Positions 30,587 to 38,855 of a stretch of 64,000 nt of DNA are shown here, one piece after another. The notes under the pieces were generated by a model. The model was not told where the DNA came from. It made no database searches and was given only the letters and a program-made list of their open reading frames with translations. Where the stretch lies: the NCBI RefSeq assembly GCF_029255545.1, contig NZ_JANLJJ010000094.1, positions 53,870 through 117,869 of the forward strand. Direction: 5' to 3'. Position 1 is the stretch's first letter, and each line of letters starts with the position of its first letter. This DNA is from Ferrovibrio sp. Its GTDB lineage: Bacteria; Pseudomonadota; Alphaproteobacteria; Ferrovibrionales; Ferrovibrionaceae. The position numbers were made by a program, and so were the translations under genes.

Positions 30587-30676
30587 GTAGATACTACTTT
30601 CTGAGCGACGACGCCGAATATGCCGCAAGGCAAAGGCCAAACACAACCGATTCAGAAGCGGATAACCGGAGGAAAC

Positions 30677-31723
30677 ATGCCGAAATTCATACCCATGCTG
30701 GTCGCAGCTGCCGTCACGGTCGCCGGCCCTGCCCTGCTCGCCGGCACCGCCACCGCGCAGGATGGCAAGACGATCAACCTGCGCGTCGCCGATTCATTTC
30801 CGGCCGGCCATTTCATTCCCGCCACCGCCACCATTCCCTGGATGGAAGGGGTGACCAAGAAGACCAACGGCCGTGTCAAATTCGAATATTTCCCGGCCCA
30901 GCAGCTCGGCAAGGCGGCGGATCTGCTCAACCTGACCCAGACCGGCGTGGCCGATATCGGCTATGTCGGCATGTCGTATGTCTCCGACAAGATGCCGCTG
31001 TCCAGCGTCGCGCAGTTGCCCGGCGCTTTCACCACCGCCTGCGAAGGCACGCATGCCTACTGGAAACTCGCCAAGGGCGAGACGATGACCAAGCATGAAT
31101 TCGGCGCCAACAAGGTGCGGCCGCTGTTCGCCATCGTGCTGGAACCCTACCAGTTCTACACCACCAGCAAGCAGGTGCGGACGCCGGACGACGTCAAGGG
31201 CCTGAAGCTGCGCAGCACCGGCGGTGCCATGGACATCTTTGCGCGCAAGATCGGGGCGATCCCGGTGCGCATGGCGGCGCCGGAGGCGCGTGAATCGCTG
31301 TCGCGCGGCACGCTGGACGGGCTGATCTTCCCGAATGAAAGCGTGATGTCCTACGACCTACAGAGCTTCACGAAATTCGGCACCAAGGGCGGCAATTTCG
31401 GCAGCTTCGTGGCCGCCTATGTGGTCAGCGACGCGGTGTGGAAGAAAATGCCGAAGGACGTGCAGATGGTGATGACCGAGGTCGGCGAAACCGTGACCTT
31501 CAACATCTGCAAGGTGATCGATACCAATATCGGCGCGGTGCAGGACAGGTTGGCGGCCGCCGGCGTCAAATACCACACGCTGACGCCGGAGGAGCGTAAG
31601 CCTTTCGACGCGATCTCCAGTGAAGTCGCGAACGAATGGGCCGACGGTCTCGACAAGCGCGGCAAGCCGGGCAGCCAGGTGCTGAAGGAATTCCGTGCCG
31701 CCCTTGCCACGGCCAAGCCCTGA
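30677..31723 (+). CDS. TRAP transporter substrate-binding protein (DctP-like)
   Basis: Signal peptide, GKTINLRVADSFPAGHFIP.., RSTGGAMDIFARKIGAIPVRMAAPEA; GGAGG before ATG 30677. Confidence 0.93.
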   Translation: MPKFIPMLVAAAVTVAGPALLAGTATAQDGKTINLRVADSFPAGHFIPATATIPWMEGVTKKTNGRVKFEYFPAQQLGKAADLLNLTQTGVADIGYVGMSYVSDKMPLSSVAQLPGAFTTACEGTHAYWKLAKGETMTKHEFGANKVRPLFAIVLEPYQFYTTSKQVRTPDDVKGLKLRSTGGAMDIFARKIGAIPVRMAAPEARESLSRGTLDGLIFPNESVMSYDLQSFTKFGTKGGNFGSFVAAYVVSDAVWKKMPKDVQMVMTEVGETVTFNICKVIDTNIGAVQDRLAAAGVKYHTLTPEERKPFDAISSEVANEWADGLDKRGKPGSQVLKEFRAALATAKP

Positions 31724-31748
31724 ACCGACAGGGCCCAAACATCTGACG

Positions 31749-31776
31749 AAAGCCCTGGCAACTCTGCCAGGGCTTT
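31749..31776 (+). terminator. intrinsic terminator of the TRAP SBP gene
   Basis: AAAGCCCTGGCA-ACTC-TGCCAGGGCTTT followed by TTC. Confidence 0.85.
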
Positions 31777-31926
31777 TTCATTCACCGAGATTGCCTCGGC
31801 GCCCGCTCGAACAAGCAGATTCAACTATTCGACTCCAGACCTTGAATAGCCTTACCGCACACTCGCATTGCCATTTCGGTCAGTACCAACCGAGATGAGC
31901 AGACTCGTTCTGATAAATTTGTACTT

Positions 31927-32075
31927 GGGACAATTTGCGACATCCCGCTGCTAAAGCACGCTAAGAATAGCCAATCCGCCTGCAGTTTTCCGATATTCTC
32001 CAAGTTGGCCGGAGAGGGAAAGTTAGCTTCCTCTGCTTATGATGGGGTCGCTCCTCCCTGCCCCGCATGATAGGT
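31927..32075 (+). repeat. degenerate copy of the att-proximal repeat
   Basis: GGGACAATTTGCGACATCCCGCTGCTAAAGCACGCTAAGAATAGC..CTGCAGTTTTCCGATATT.. clearly similar to 38482-38592 and 52826-52935. Confidence 0.7.
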
Positions 32076-32298
32076 GCGTCGGCAATGCATCACCGATTTT
32101 TAACAGACTCAGCGCGTCAGCCTTCCACTTGATCAAGGGCGACTTTCATCTCGGCGGCAATCAAAGATGTAAAATGCACTCAGTACGGCATTGAGGGTGA
32201 ATCGTCAGAAATCTACTAGTAGGTCGGTATAGTGACTTCTACTGATAAATTAATTGCCACGAATCACGGGCGCCTCGACCGAAACTGGAAGTTATCTG

Positions 32299-32682
32299 CT
32301 ACCGAAATAGATTTCTGAGCCAACGCCAGAACGAGAAGTGCGGCCGACAGCTTTCGAAATATGCCTCTCGACGTGCTTGTTCAGATGCTCGTCCAGCCTG
32401 CACCTCAGCATCACTCCATTGAGTGGACCAGTGTACGTCCCCATTGTCTATAATGTAGTGAGATCGGCAGGGACGCTGCCAGCTTCCAACCGATGGCCAT
32501 AGCGACGGCCCCCGCGAGCCGTCGCGCACAGACCACTCAGTCGGACCAAGTGGCGTCCTGATCTTTTCACCACACCCGCAGGCACAGAGGTGAGCTGCCG
32601 TACTGTACTTTTCGGAGACATAGAGCACCCCAGGCTCCAGCACCTTCGGCATGAAATCGACTTGGCGGCGCTCAAATTTCAA
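32299..32682 (-). CDS. DUF6527-like small Cys/His protein of the ubiquitin-like operon
   Basis: LYVSEKYSTAAHLCACGCGEKIRTPLGPTEWSVRDG.PSLWPSVGSWQRPCRSHYIIDNGDVHW; overlaps the E1 gene. Confidence 0.75.
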   Translation of the reverse strand: MKFERRQVDFMPKVLEPGVLYVSEKYSTAAHLCACGCGEKIRTPLGPTEWSVRDGSRGPSLWPSVGSWQRPCRSHYIIDNGDVHWSTQWSDAEVQAGRASEQARREAYFESCRPHFSFWRWLRNLFR

Positions 32683-33871
32683 CGGACTGCCTCACTAGGC
32701 GCATATCGCCGACCTGGAAGATCAAGTTAAAGAACGGGTCATCATCGACATAGAGACCGAGTTTCTTTTTATACAGTAGCACAGCAAGCGACGCATTTAG
32801 CGAGTTGAGCTCCGCAATCTGAATGTTCGTTTTGTAGATATCGTCCGGGTTGTCGTGGGTCGGGACGAGCTGGGCATCACGGACCGCTTGCGCGTCCTCG
32901 GCCGAAAACAGCGTGGTTCTAACGCCGCCAGAAATCGAGCCGTGCTTGCGGTTCAGACCCATGCCGACATCGATGAAAGGAATGCCGAGCGAGATTAGTA
33001 GGTCGATAATTTTTTCTCGCGCGGATCCTTTGTCCACGCACACAAAAGCGAATGTCACACCCTCCAGATCGCCGGAGGACGTCTCATCAATGTACTTCGC
33101 ATCAAAATGCAGGCCATGGCGGAAATTGTTGTAGCGGCCGGCATAAACTTCGGCCTTGGTCTTACGCAGCTCACCATCATCAAGTAGCCGCCCTGGAGAT
33201 CGGTATGCATTGTGGACATGATAGGCATCGGCATCGAATGCCTTGATTGCCTTGACTGGTGTCTTGACCATGAAGTCGAGGACATATCCGCCTGTGCCAC
33301 CCAGCCCAATGATTGCGACGATTTCATTTTTGAATGCCGCAGCCAGATCACTGATCTCCGCGCGCGTAGTCAACGTGTCCCTGATCTTGAAGACGGATTC
33401 GTCTGGACTGCTGCCATAGGAGTTGAACGTCAGGGGGGTGACATTGTGCAAATCCATTGCCGGACCACTGATGATCGTAACGTACCGCTCTATCTTGTCG
33501 AAGAAATCGACATAGCCTGCGGCTGGTTTGTTGGAGAATTGGCGCTCGACGACCACGCGCGGCTCGACATTACTCAACTGGATCTGGTGCGGCGTATCAC
33601 CGAGGTTCGGGATCGGCTTGCCGTCCAGCCCATGCGGTGCTGATCCTGCGAATGAGACTTGGTGGTTCTGTTGCCTAACTTTCTCTTTGTCCTCGAACAC
33701 TAATAGGGTGGCGATTGCTCCCCACTTCAGCGCTCGCTCGGGACCGAGATAGGGGATATCCCGCACGACCAGATAATTGTTGTCGAACGAGATGGCATAT
33801 CCCCTCTCGGCGAGGCGCCGGATGTCGTCGTTACGACTGACCAGTGTCTGTAACATTGAACTCCATCCCAT
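32672..33871 (-). CDS. ThiF/E1-family ubiquitin-activating-like adenylyltransferase with N-terminal extension (DUF6791-like)
   Basis: Rossmann GLGGTGGYVLDFMVKTPVKAIKAFDAD..YHVHNAYRSPG; likely start Met at 33856. Confidence 0.85.
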   Translation of the reverse strand: MGWSSMLQTLVSRNDDIRRLAERGYAISFDNNYLVVRDIPYLGPERALKWGAIATLLVFEDKEKVRQQNHQVSFAGSAPHGLDGKPIPNLGDTPHQIQLSNVEPRVVVERQFSNKPAAGYVDFFDKIERYVTIISGPAMDLHNVTPLTFNSYGSSPDESVFKIRDTLTTRAEISDLAAAFKNEIVAIIGLGGTGGYVLDFMVKTPVKAIKAFDADAYHVHNAYRSPGRLLDDGELRKTKAEVYAGRYNNFRHGLHFDAKYIDETSSGDLEGVTFAFVCVDKGSAREKIIDLLISLGIPFIDVGMGLNRKHGSISGGVRTTLFSAEDAQAVRDAQLVPTHDNPDDIYKTNIQIAELNSLNASLAVLLYKKKLGLYVDDDPFFNLIFQVGDMRLVRQSVEI

Positions 33872-34115
33872 CCTTCACCTTCACCGAGCCGCCCGGCGAG
33901 AGAACGCCTTCGGGCTTGTTCCCATGGCCCTTCTTATAGGTCACGGAGTAGGTGCGCTCTGGATGCTGGGGGTAGTCAGGAAACTCAAGGGTGACCACCT
34001 GGGCGTAGGTGATATCCTCGTTTTTCGGCCATTCGTGGGGTGTCGCCTCCACGATGATGGTGGCCGTCTTGTCGTTGCCACCTCCACCGTGGCCTTTATC
34101 CTTGTGGTCGGCCAT
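33831..34115 (-). CDS. multiubiquitin-family ubiquitin-like protein (single domain)
   Basis: TATIIVEATPHEWPKNEDITYAQVVTLEFPDYPQHPERTYSVTYKKGHGNKPEGVLSPGGSVKVKDGMEFNVTDTGQS matches the remembered multiubiquitin-domain pattern. Confidence 0.85.
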   Translation of the reverse strand: MADHKDKGHGGGGNDKTATIIVEATPHEWPKNEDITYAQVVTLEFPDYPQHPERTYSVTYKKGHGNKPEGVLSPGGSVKVKDGMEFNVTDTGQS

Positions 34116-34202
34116 GGGCCTGACTCCTTTTCTCTCTATACGCTGCAAGATCGCAGCTCGTTGCATCAACCCGGTCGCAGACCGGGAACCGGTTGTGGCC
34201 GG

Positions 34203-34418
34203 CTATTTCTCTTTAACCGTCGTATTCGGGCTCCGTTTGCCGTGATCGGTCGTCACGTACCGCCCGCTGATTGCACTGCGGTAGTGATCGCCCGAAGAGC
34301 CGCTCTTACCCCGGCTTTCGTGCACGGTCGTCCCGGGGCTCGCCTTGCCATGCGCCGTCGTCACATAGCGGCCGGAGATGGCGCTCCTATAGGGGCCGCT
34401 AGCTTTTCCCTTGCTCAT
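34203..34418 (-). CDS. small basic protein with two tandem YRSAISGRYVTTxHGKxSPxTTV repeats
   Basis: Start MSKGKASGPYRSAISGRYVTTAHGKASPGTTV..HYRSAISGRYVTTDHGKRSPNTTVKEK. Confidence 0.8.
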   Translation of the reverse strand: MSKGKASGPYRSAISGRYVTTAHGKASPGTTVHESRGKSGSSGDHYRSAISGRYVTTDHGKRSPNTTVKEK

Positions 34419-34465
34419 TTTCATCAACCTTTCCAAGATCTTCACCAGCCAATCTGGCACGAAAC

Positions 34466-34485
34466 CGTATGGATTAAACCATACG
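34466..34485. promoter_or_regulatory. inverted repeat between the divergent repeat-protein and XRE genes
   Basis: CGTATGG-ATTAAA-CCATACG. Confidence 0.6.
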
Positions 34486-34572
34486 ACTTCTATTCTGTCA
34501 ACTAATCTGTTACGGTTTCGTCAGGATATTAGCAGTCCCCGTAGGGGCAGATTTTTATGCAGCGGAGGGCGA

Positions 34573-34893
34573 GTGGCGCTATCAGACAATATTCGGAAGC
34601 ATCGTGAGCGCGCGCGAAAGTCGTTGCAGGAACTTGCAGATGCGACAGGTGCGTCGAAGGCGCACATCTGGGAAATCGAGACGAACCGTGCGAAGAATCC
34701 GTCGATTGATTTACTGACGAAAATATCAAGCGTACTCGGCGTGAGTGTCGCAGAACTGGTCGGTGAGAATCCTCGCGATCCAGACGAAGCCCCCGAGATT
34801 GTCGCTATGTACCGAGACCTTAAAGGCCTCTCCGAAGGCGACCGGAAAGTGATCCAGGAGATGATCTCGCACTTCCGAAAGCGCAAGGACTGA
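34573..34893 (+). CDS. XRE-family HTH regulator
   Basis: GTG start with GGAGGGCGA upstream; LSDNIRKHRERARKSLQELADATGASKAHIWEIETNRAKNPSIDLLTKISSVLGVSVAELVG. Confidence 0.92.
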   Translation: MALSDNIRKHRERARKSLQELADATGASKAHIWEIETNRAKNPSIDLLTKISSVLGVSVAELVGENPRDPDEAPEIVAMYRDLKGLSEGDRKVIQEMISHFRKRKD

Positions 34894-34894
34894 C

Positions 34895-35806
34895 ATGCTG
34901 TCGGTGACCAGGATGGATCTAGACGGTCCTACGTCTCCCACTGCCCTGGTCATGAAGATTCTCAAATCCGAACCAAGCCTCACGCTGCCGATTCCAATCG
35001 AAGCAATCGCCCGACAGCTCGACATCACAGATATTGTCGAAATCGAGGCAGAAGGCTTCGTGGGTGGCCTGATTACCGACACCAGTCGCAGTGCTGGCTC
35101 CATCCTTGTTCGACGCGGCCTCATGGAAGAGCGTCGCCGATTCACCGTCGGGCATGAACTCGGCCATTTTCTAATGCGGCATCATAAAGGCGCTGCAGAA
35201 GGCTTCCGCTGCACGGCGGTCGATATGCGCCGTAACCAGCGGGTGGGAGAACTAACACCTGCCATGCGATGGGAGGTCGAGGCGAACGAATTCTCATCGC
35301 TGCTATTGATGCCCCCTCAGCTGTGGCGCAGGGAGATGGCAGGCTTCCGCCGACCAGAAATCGGTCAAGTGACGGAGATGGCCCAGCGCTTCGCGGTTAG
35401 CAAAGAAGCTGCGGCGCGGACTTTTGCGTCCTATCACGAGCTGCCGATAGCGATGGTTGTGGTGAAAGACGGCAAGTTCGAGCGGGTGTACCGCAACATC
35501 AGCAAGTTTCCGAAACTCTGCGTCACCCATGGCATGCCAATTCCAGTCGGGTCGGTCTTCCATCGAGCCAAAAACATCTCTGGGAAAGTTACCGACCTAG
35601 TTGAAGCCCGCGCAGAAGAGTGGCTGGAGTCTGATTGGGGCAAGCCGATGCCCGCCCTCTCAGAACAAGTGCAGTTCCAGGCTGGCGGCTACGCTCTAAT
35701 TATGCTCTGGGCCGAAATGGAGGAGCAGGACGATGAATACGATCCAGACGATGACCGAACCGCGAAACAGCGGCTGGCCGACCGCGTTTCGCGTTCCAAC
35801 AGATAA
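34895..35806 (+). CDS. ImmA/IrrE-family metallopeptidase
   Basis: RFTVGHELGHFLMRHHK (HExxH); directly follows the XRE gene. Confidence 0.92.
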   Translation: MLSVTRMDLDGPTSPTALVMKILKSEPSLTLPIPIEAIARQLDITDIVEIEAEGFVGGLITDTSRSAGSILVRRGLMEERRRFTVGHELGHFLMRHHKGAAEGFRCTAVDMRRNQRVGELTPAMRWEVEANEFSSLLLMPPQLWRREMAGFRRPEIGQVTEMAQRFAVSKEAAARTFASYHELPIAMVVVKDGKFERVYRNISKFPKLCVTHGMPIPVGSVFHRAKNISGKVTDLVEARAEEWLESDWGKPMPALSEQVQFQAGGYALIMLWAEMEEQDDEYDPDDDRTAKQRLADRVSRSNR

Positions 35807-36230
35807 CGGGCGCCAACCCGAGCCGCGGTTGTATCCCTACGGTCGTTACGACCATTAGAACAACCCGTCATTCTCGCCTGCTTAACTGTGTAGTTTCACG
35901 CTCAGTAGATTTTTCTTCAAATCACTCTACAAGGACGACAATCTTGGGTGATTGACAGAGCCGCCGCCCTTTTACCGCCAAAAAACACTGTTAGACAAAT
36001 TCTCACTTATTGATTTGCGATTCTCATTTATTGCTGGACTGAACAGTAAATCCACCGAAACAACCAAATCACGCTCAGCGCGTTCCCCACGATGAACTTC
36101 CGGGAAGGCCCATCCACGTCTCCCATCAGACACATCTGAGCCAATCGATCTTCCGGCCTACTGGCTGGAAGATTGGTCCCGCACCGTATGTGTCTTAGAT
36201 GTAAAAGCACAAGTTCGAGATTTTTCCATT

Positions 36231-36252
36231 TATTGGTGTTATACCACCTGTA
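36231..36252. promoter_or_regulatory. imperfect operator related to the 38345 palindrome
   Basis: TATTGGTGTTATACCACCTGTA, about 30 nt upstream of the XRE gene at 36284. Confidence 0.55.
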
Positions 36253-36283
36253 TTTAGTCCCCTCGGCCTGTTCGTTTGCGGCC

Positions 36284-36571
36284 ATGGACATTCGAAAAAT
36301 CGTTGGGCGAAATCTGCGCAAATTGCGGGTTGAGCGAGGAATGACAATAGACGACCTTGCCGGAGATGCTGATGCAGAACCCTCGTGGACTGCCAGGATC
36401 GAACGAGGCTTGGTCAACGTTGGAGTTGATCAGCTTGCCCGGTACGCAAAAGTGCTGAAAGTTAAGGTAGCTGACCTTTTCGTTGAGCCGGCCCCGGGTT
36501 CGGCGATTCCAAAGCCGCTAAAGCCTGGCCGGCGCCCTTCACGCAACTCACCAAAAGCTCGTAGTCGTTAA
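36284..36571 (+). CDS. XRE-family HTH regulator
   Basis: MDIRKIVGRNLRKLRVERGMTIDDLAGDADAEPSWTARIERGLVNVGVDQLARYAKVLKVKVADLF. Confidence 0.88.
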   Translation: MDIRKIVGRNLRKLRVERGMTIDDLAGDADAEPSWTARIERGLVNVGVDQLARYAKVLKVKVADLFVEPAPGSAIPKPLKPGRRPSRNSPKARSR

Positions 36572-36588
36572 GCTATAGCCATTCAAGT

Positions 36589-36957
36589 TTAGTGCTTGTG
36601 ATGGGCGGAACACCGGACACGATACCATCCCTTCGCAATCAACTCTCCAGGCTGACTGCAGACCCCGCATGTGCGTGCGCTAGTTTGCACTGCTGACTCA
36701 ATCAGTTCCTCGATTTCGTGACCTGCAACTGCCGCAATTCTCAATAGGCCATATTTCTCTTTCACCTGCCAAACCACGAACCCCTGACGGCACTCCGTGT
36801 CTAGGTGTTCGATCTTCTCGGCGAGATCCCAAAGCAACGGAATCCATCCTGCCTCAAACGAGAAGTCGCCAACCTTCTTGTCGGCAGTTAATTTTGCGAA
36901 TTTCTGCCGCAGATCGACTAGTGAGACCACTGGAATACACCTTGCTGTTCCCCTCAC
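36589..36957 (-). CDS. hypothetical protein with C-terminal zinc-ribbon-like CxxC..CxxH
   Basis: ..VWQVKEKYGLLRIAA..ARTCGVCSQPGELIAKGWYRVRCSAHHKH. Confidence 0.65.
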   Translation of the reverse strand: MRGTARCIPVVSLVDLRQKFAKLTADKKVGDFSFEAGWIPLLWDLAEKIEHLDTECRQGFVVWQVKEKYGLLRIAAVAGHEIEELIESAVQTSARTCGVCSQPGELIAKGWYRVRCSAHHKH

Positions 36958-37694
36958 GCGCGCAGGACCCTCAGAATCTGATAGGGACTATGCGTGCAGC
37001 GGACACAGCCGTGTGGCGCGGCCCCCTTTGACATCTCGATTGGTCCAAAATTGTATTTGTGCAATGTATGACCGAAACGATCCACCGGGATCTCACCCAA
37101 ATTTCCGACAGCGACATCCGCGATAAGGTCTCCATCAAGCATCGCGAAATCGGAGATCCTAAATCCCTTCCCCAGCGCTGCTGACGCCGAACAGAAGTCC
37201 GCCCACCGAATGCCATCGGCGTATGGCACCAACACTCCGCCCGGCAGACTTAGGATGCTTGGATCGTCGTCAAAAGCCGCATAGCTCTCAATCTCCCCGC
37301 CCGCATGCTGCACTCTGTTCAGCCACTGATAAATCTCGTCTGATCTCGTTGCGCCTTTTCCTTCAGGCTCAGTACACCAACTGGCATGCAGCCAAGTGGA
37401 AGAGAGTCCGTTGATGTCGAGAATGTGCTCGACATTCCTTCTTCCGAGCTTCCTCCAACTCGACGTGATGACAAGCCGGGCATCGTGTCCGAGTACTAAT
37501 TCCCCCACAAGCGACACGGCAACCGGGTCGAACTTCGGAACACGCGTCTCGCGATTAAACTTCCGAATTTCCGTTGCATCAAAAGGCTCGGGCAGATCAG
37601 CAAGATCTCCACCCCAGATCAAGGGCAGAGATCTTGCTCGGTGCGAAATCATCGGACCATCAAAGTCCAGGAAGATCACCTTCATGTATTCCAC
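36954..37694 (-). CDS. HAD-like domain protein (related to HAD of RNA-repair 'Swiss army knife' proteins)
   Basis: MKVIFLDFDGPMIS (HAD motif I), ARLVITSSWRKLG (motif II), AAFDDDPS; ATGA overlap with the downstream gene. Confidence 0.75.
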   Translation of the reverse strand: MEYMKVIFLDFDGPMISHRARSLPLIWGGDLADLPEPFDATEIRKFNRETRVPKFDPVAVSLVGELVLGHDARLVITSSWRKLGRRNVEHILDINGLSSTWLHASWCTEPEGKGATRSDEIYQWLNRVQHAGGEIESYAAFDDDPSILSLPGGVLVPYADGIRWADFCSASAALGKGFRISDFAMLDGDLIADVAVGNLGEIPVDRFGHTLHKYNFGPIEMSKGAAPHGCVRCTHSPYQILRVLRA

Positions 37695-38318
37695 ACGTGA
37701 AGTTTTCCATCGAATTCGTTCAGTTCGTGCTGAGACAAAATGTAGATCTCTTCTTCCTTTGGATTCTCGCTTTGCACTTTTGCAAGGAGTTGATCAATGG
37801 TCCGGGACGACTTCCCGCCCTGCCGAGTACCCAAATGCCACCGCGGCCGATCTGCTTGTGTAACAGCAAAGTTTAAGCCCAAAGCAAGATGGCTCAGCGC
37901 TGGCGTCACCCCCCCATCCGTCTCGTCGCTCAGGATGACCCGACAAAAGCCCGGCAAGCCGAAACCTGGATCCGACGACGATGACCTCCCACAACTCGGC
38001 CTGTGCAGCAGTGGCCAGCGGAGGCGGCGACCAGCCCCACCTCCGCTGCCACTCGTTTGCCTCGTAGCGGAATATTCGACGCCACTCTTCTCTTTTCAGA
38101 AATTCTGCCTCCGCATCGGCTGGCGGCTCAACTTCTGGACCTGCCCAGACGGCAAGATACTTGCGGCCCTCGAAATCACTGGCGGTGCCTTTGCTAAAGT
38201 TGACTGAGGTTAGGCTCCCTGACGAAAGCCAGCTGCCAGAAGGAGTTCGACCGACCAAGATCACGGAGCCTTTCAGTTCGAATAGCATGGCACCTGCAAT
38301 CGGAATGTCAGTGTCCAT
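37682..38318 (-). pseudogene. hypothetical gene split by an apparent frameshift
   Basis: Frame 1 (37794-38318) ..ELWEVIVVGSRFR and frame 2 (37682-37957) LPGFCRVILSDETDGGVTPALSHLALGLNFAV.. join near 37955-37970 into one plausible protein of about 210 aa. Confidence 0.55.
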
Positions 38319-38344
38319 CGGTCACGTCCTCACGTAAGGGTCTT

Positions 38345-38368
38345 ATATTGGTGGTATACCACCAATAT
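38345..38368. promoter_or_regulatory. perfect 24-bp palindrome, candidate XRE operator
   Basis: ATATTGGTGGTATACCACCAATAT, about 27 nt upstream of the 38318 start. Confidence 0.75.
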
Positions 38369-38481
38369 TAATTGAAAATCATCAGCCATTTTCTGCTTTG
38401 TTGGGATCGATGGCAGGAGATTGAGCAACACTGCTCTGCGGCGATCGGCACACTGGTTGCGCTTGCAATTCCAGTCTGCAT

Positions 38482-38592
38482 GGGACAATTTGGGACACAC
38501 CGCTGCTAAAGCATGCTATCGATAGCTACTTGGGCAGATAACCCATCTGCAGTTTTCCGCTATTTTCCCAGGCGTCTGGAGGGAGCAAGTCA
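38482..38592 (+). repeat. att-proximal repeat, copy adjoining the tRNA-Gly fragment
   Basis: GGGACAATTTGGGACACACCGCTGCTAAAGCATGCTATCGATAGC..CTGCAGTTTTCCGCTATTTT. Confidence 0.75.
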
Positions 38593-38638
38593 GCTTCCCA
38601 AGCTTACGACGGGGGTTCGATTCCCCTCACCCGCTCCA
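38593..38638 (+). repeat. 46-bp att core = 3' part of tRNA-Gly(CCC)
   Basis: GCTTCCCAAGCTTACGACGGGGGTTCGATTCCCCTCACCCGCTCCA: anticodon loop, T-arm GGGGGTTCGATTCCCCT, acceptor CACCCGC-T-CCA; no 5' tRNA half. Confidence 0.85.
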
Positions 38639-38855
38639 AATCACATCAAGCACTGACGCGACCTGGCGACGGCATGATTCAATTCGCCCGGCGCCGACTA
38701 TTCCTGGCAAGCGCGCATGCCTTCGGCCGCGGCACCGGCTACAGCGATCTTTTTTGATAGAGGCCGTCCTGGTGTTGCGCCTATCTGAATGAAACCCGTG
38801 GCGCCCGATCCAAACCACCCTTATCAATCTTCGTCGCATGCGAGATACGCGCCCC

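Noticed and set aside
34911-35167. Small antisense ORFs inside the ImmA/IrrE gene
   Set aside because: Opposite a well-supported HExxH protein; no independent evidence
38593-38638. Complete tRNA-Gly gene
   Set aside because: Only the anticodon-loop-to-CCA half is present; no 5' acceptor or D-arm upstream; treated as an att fragment
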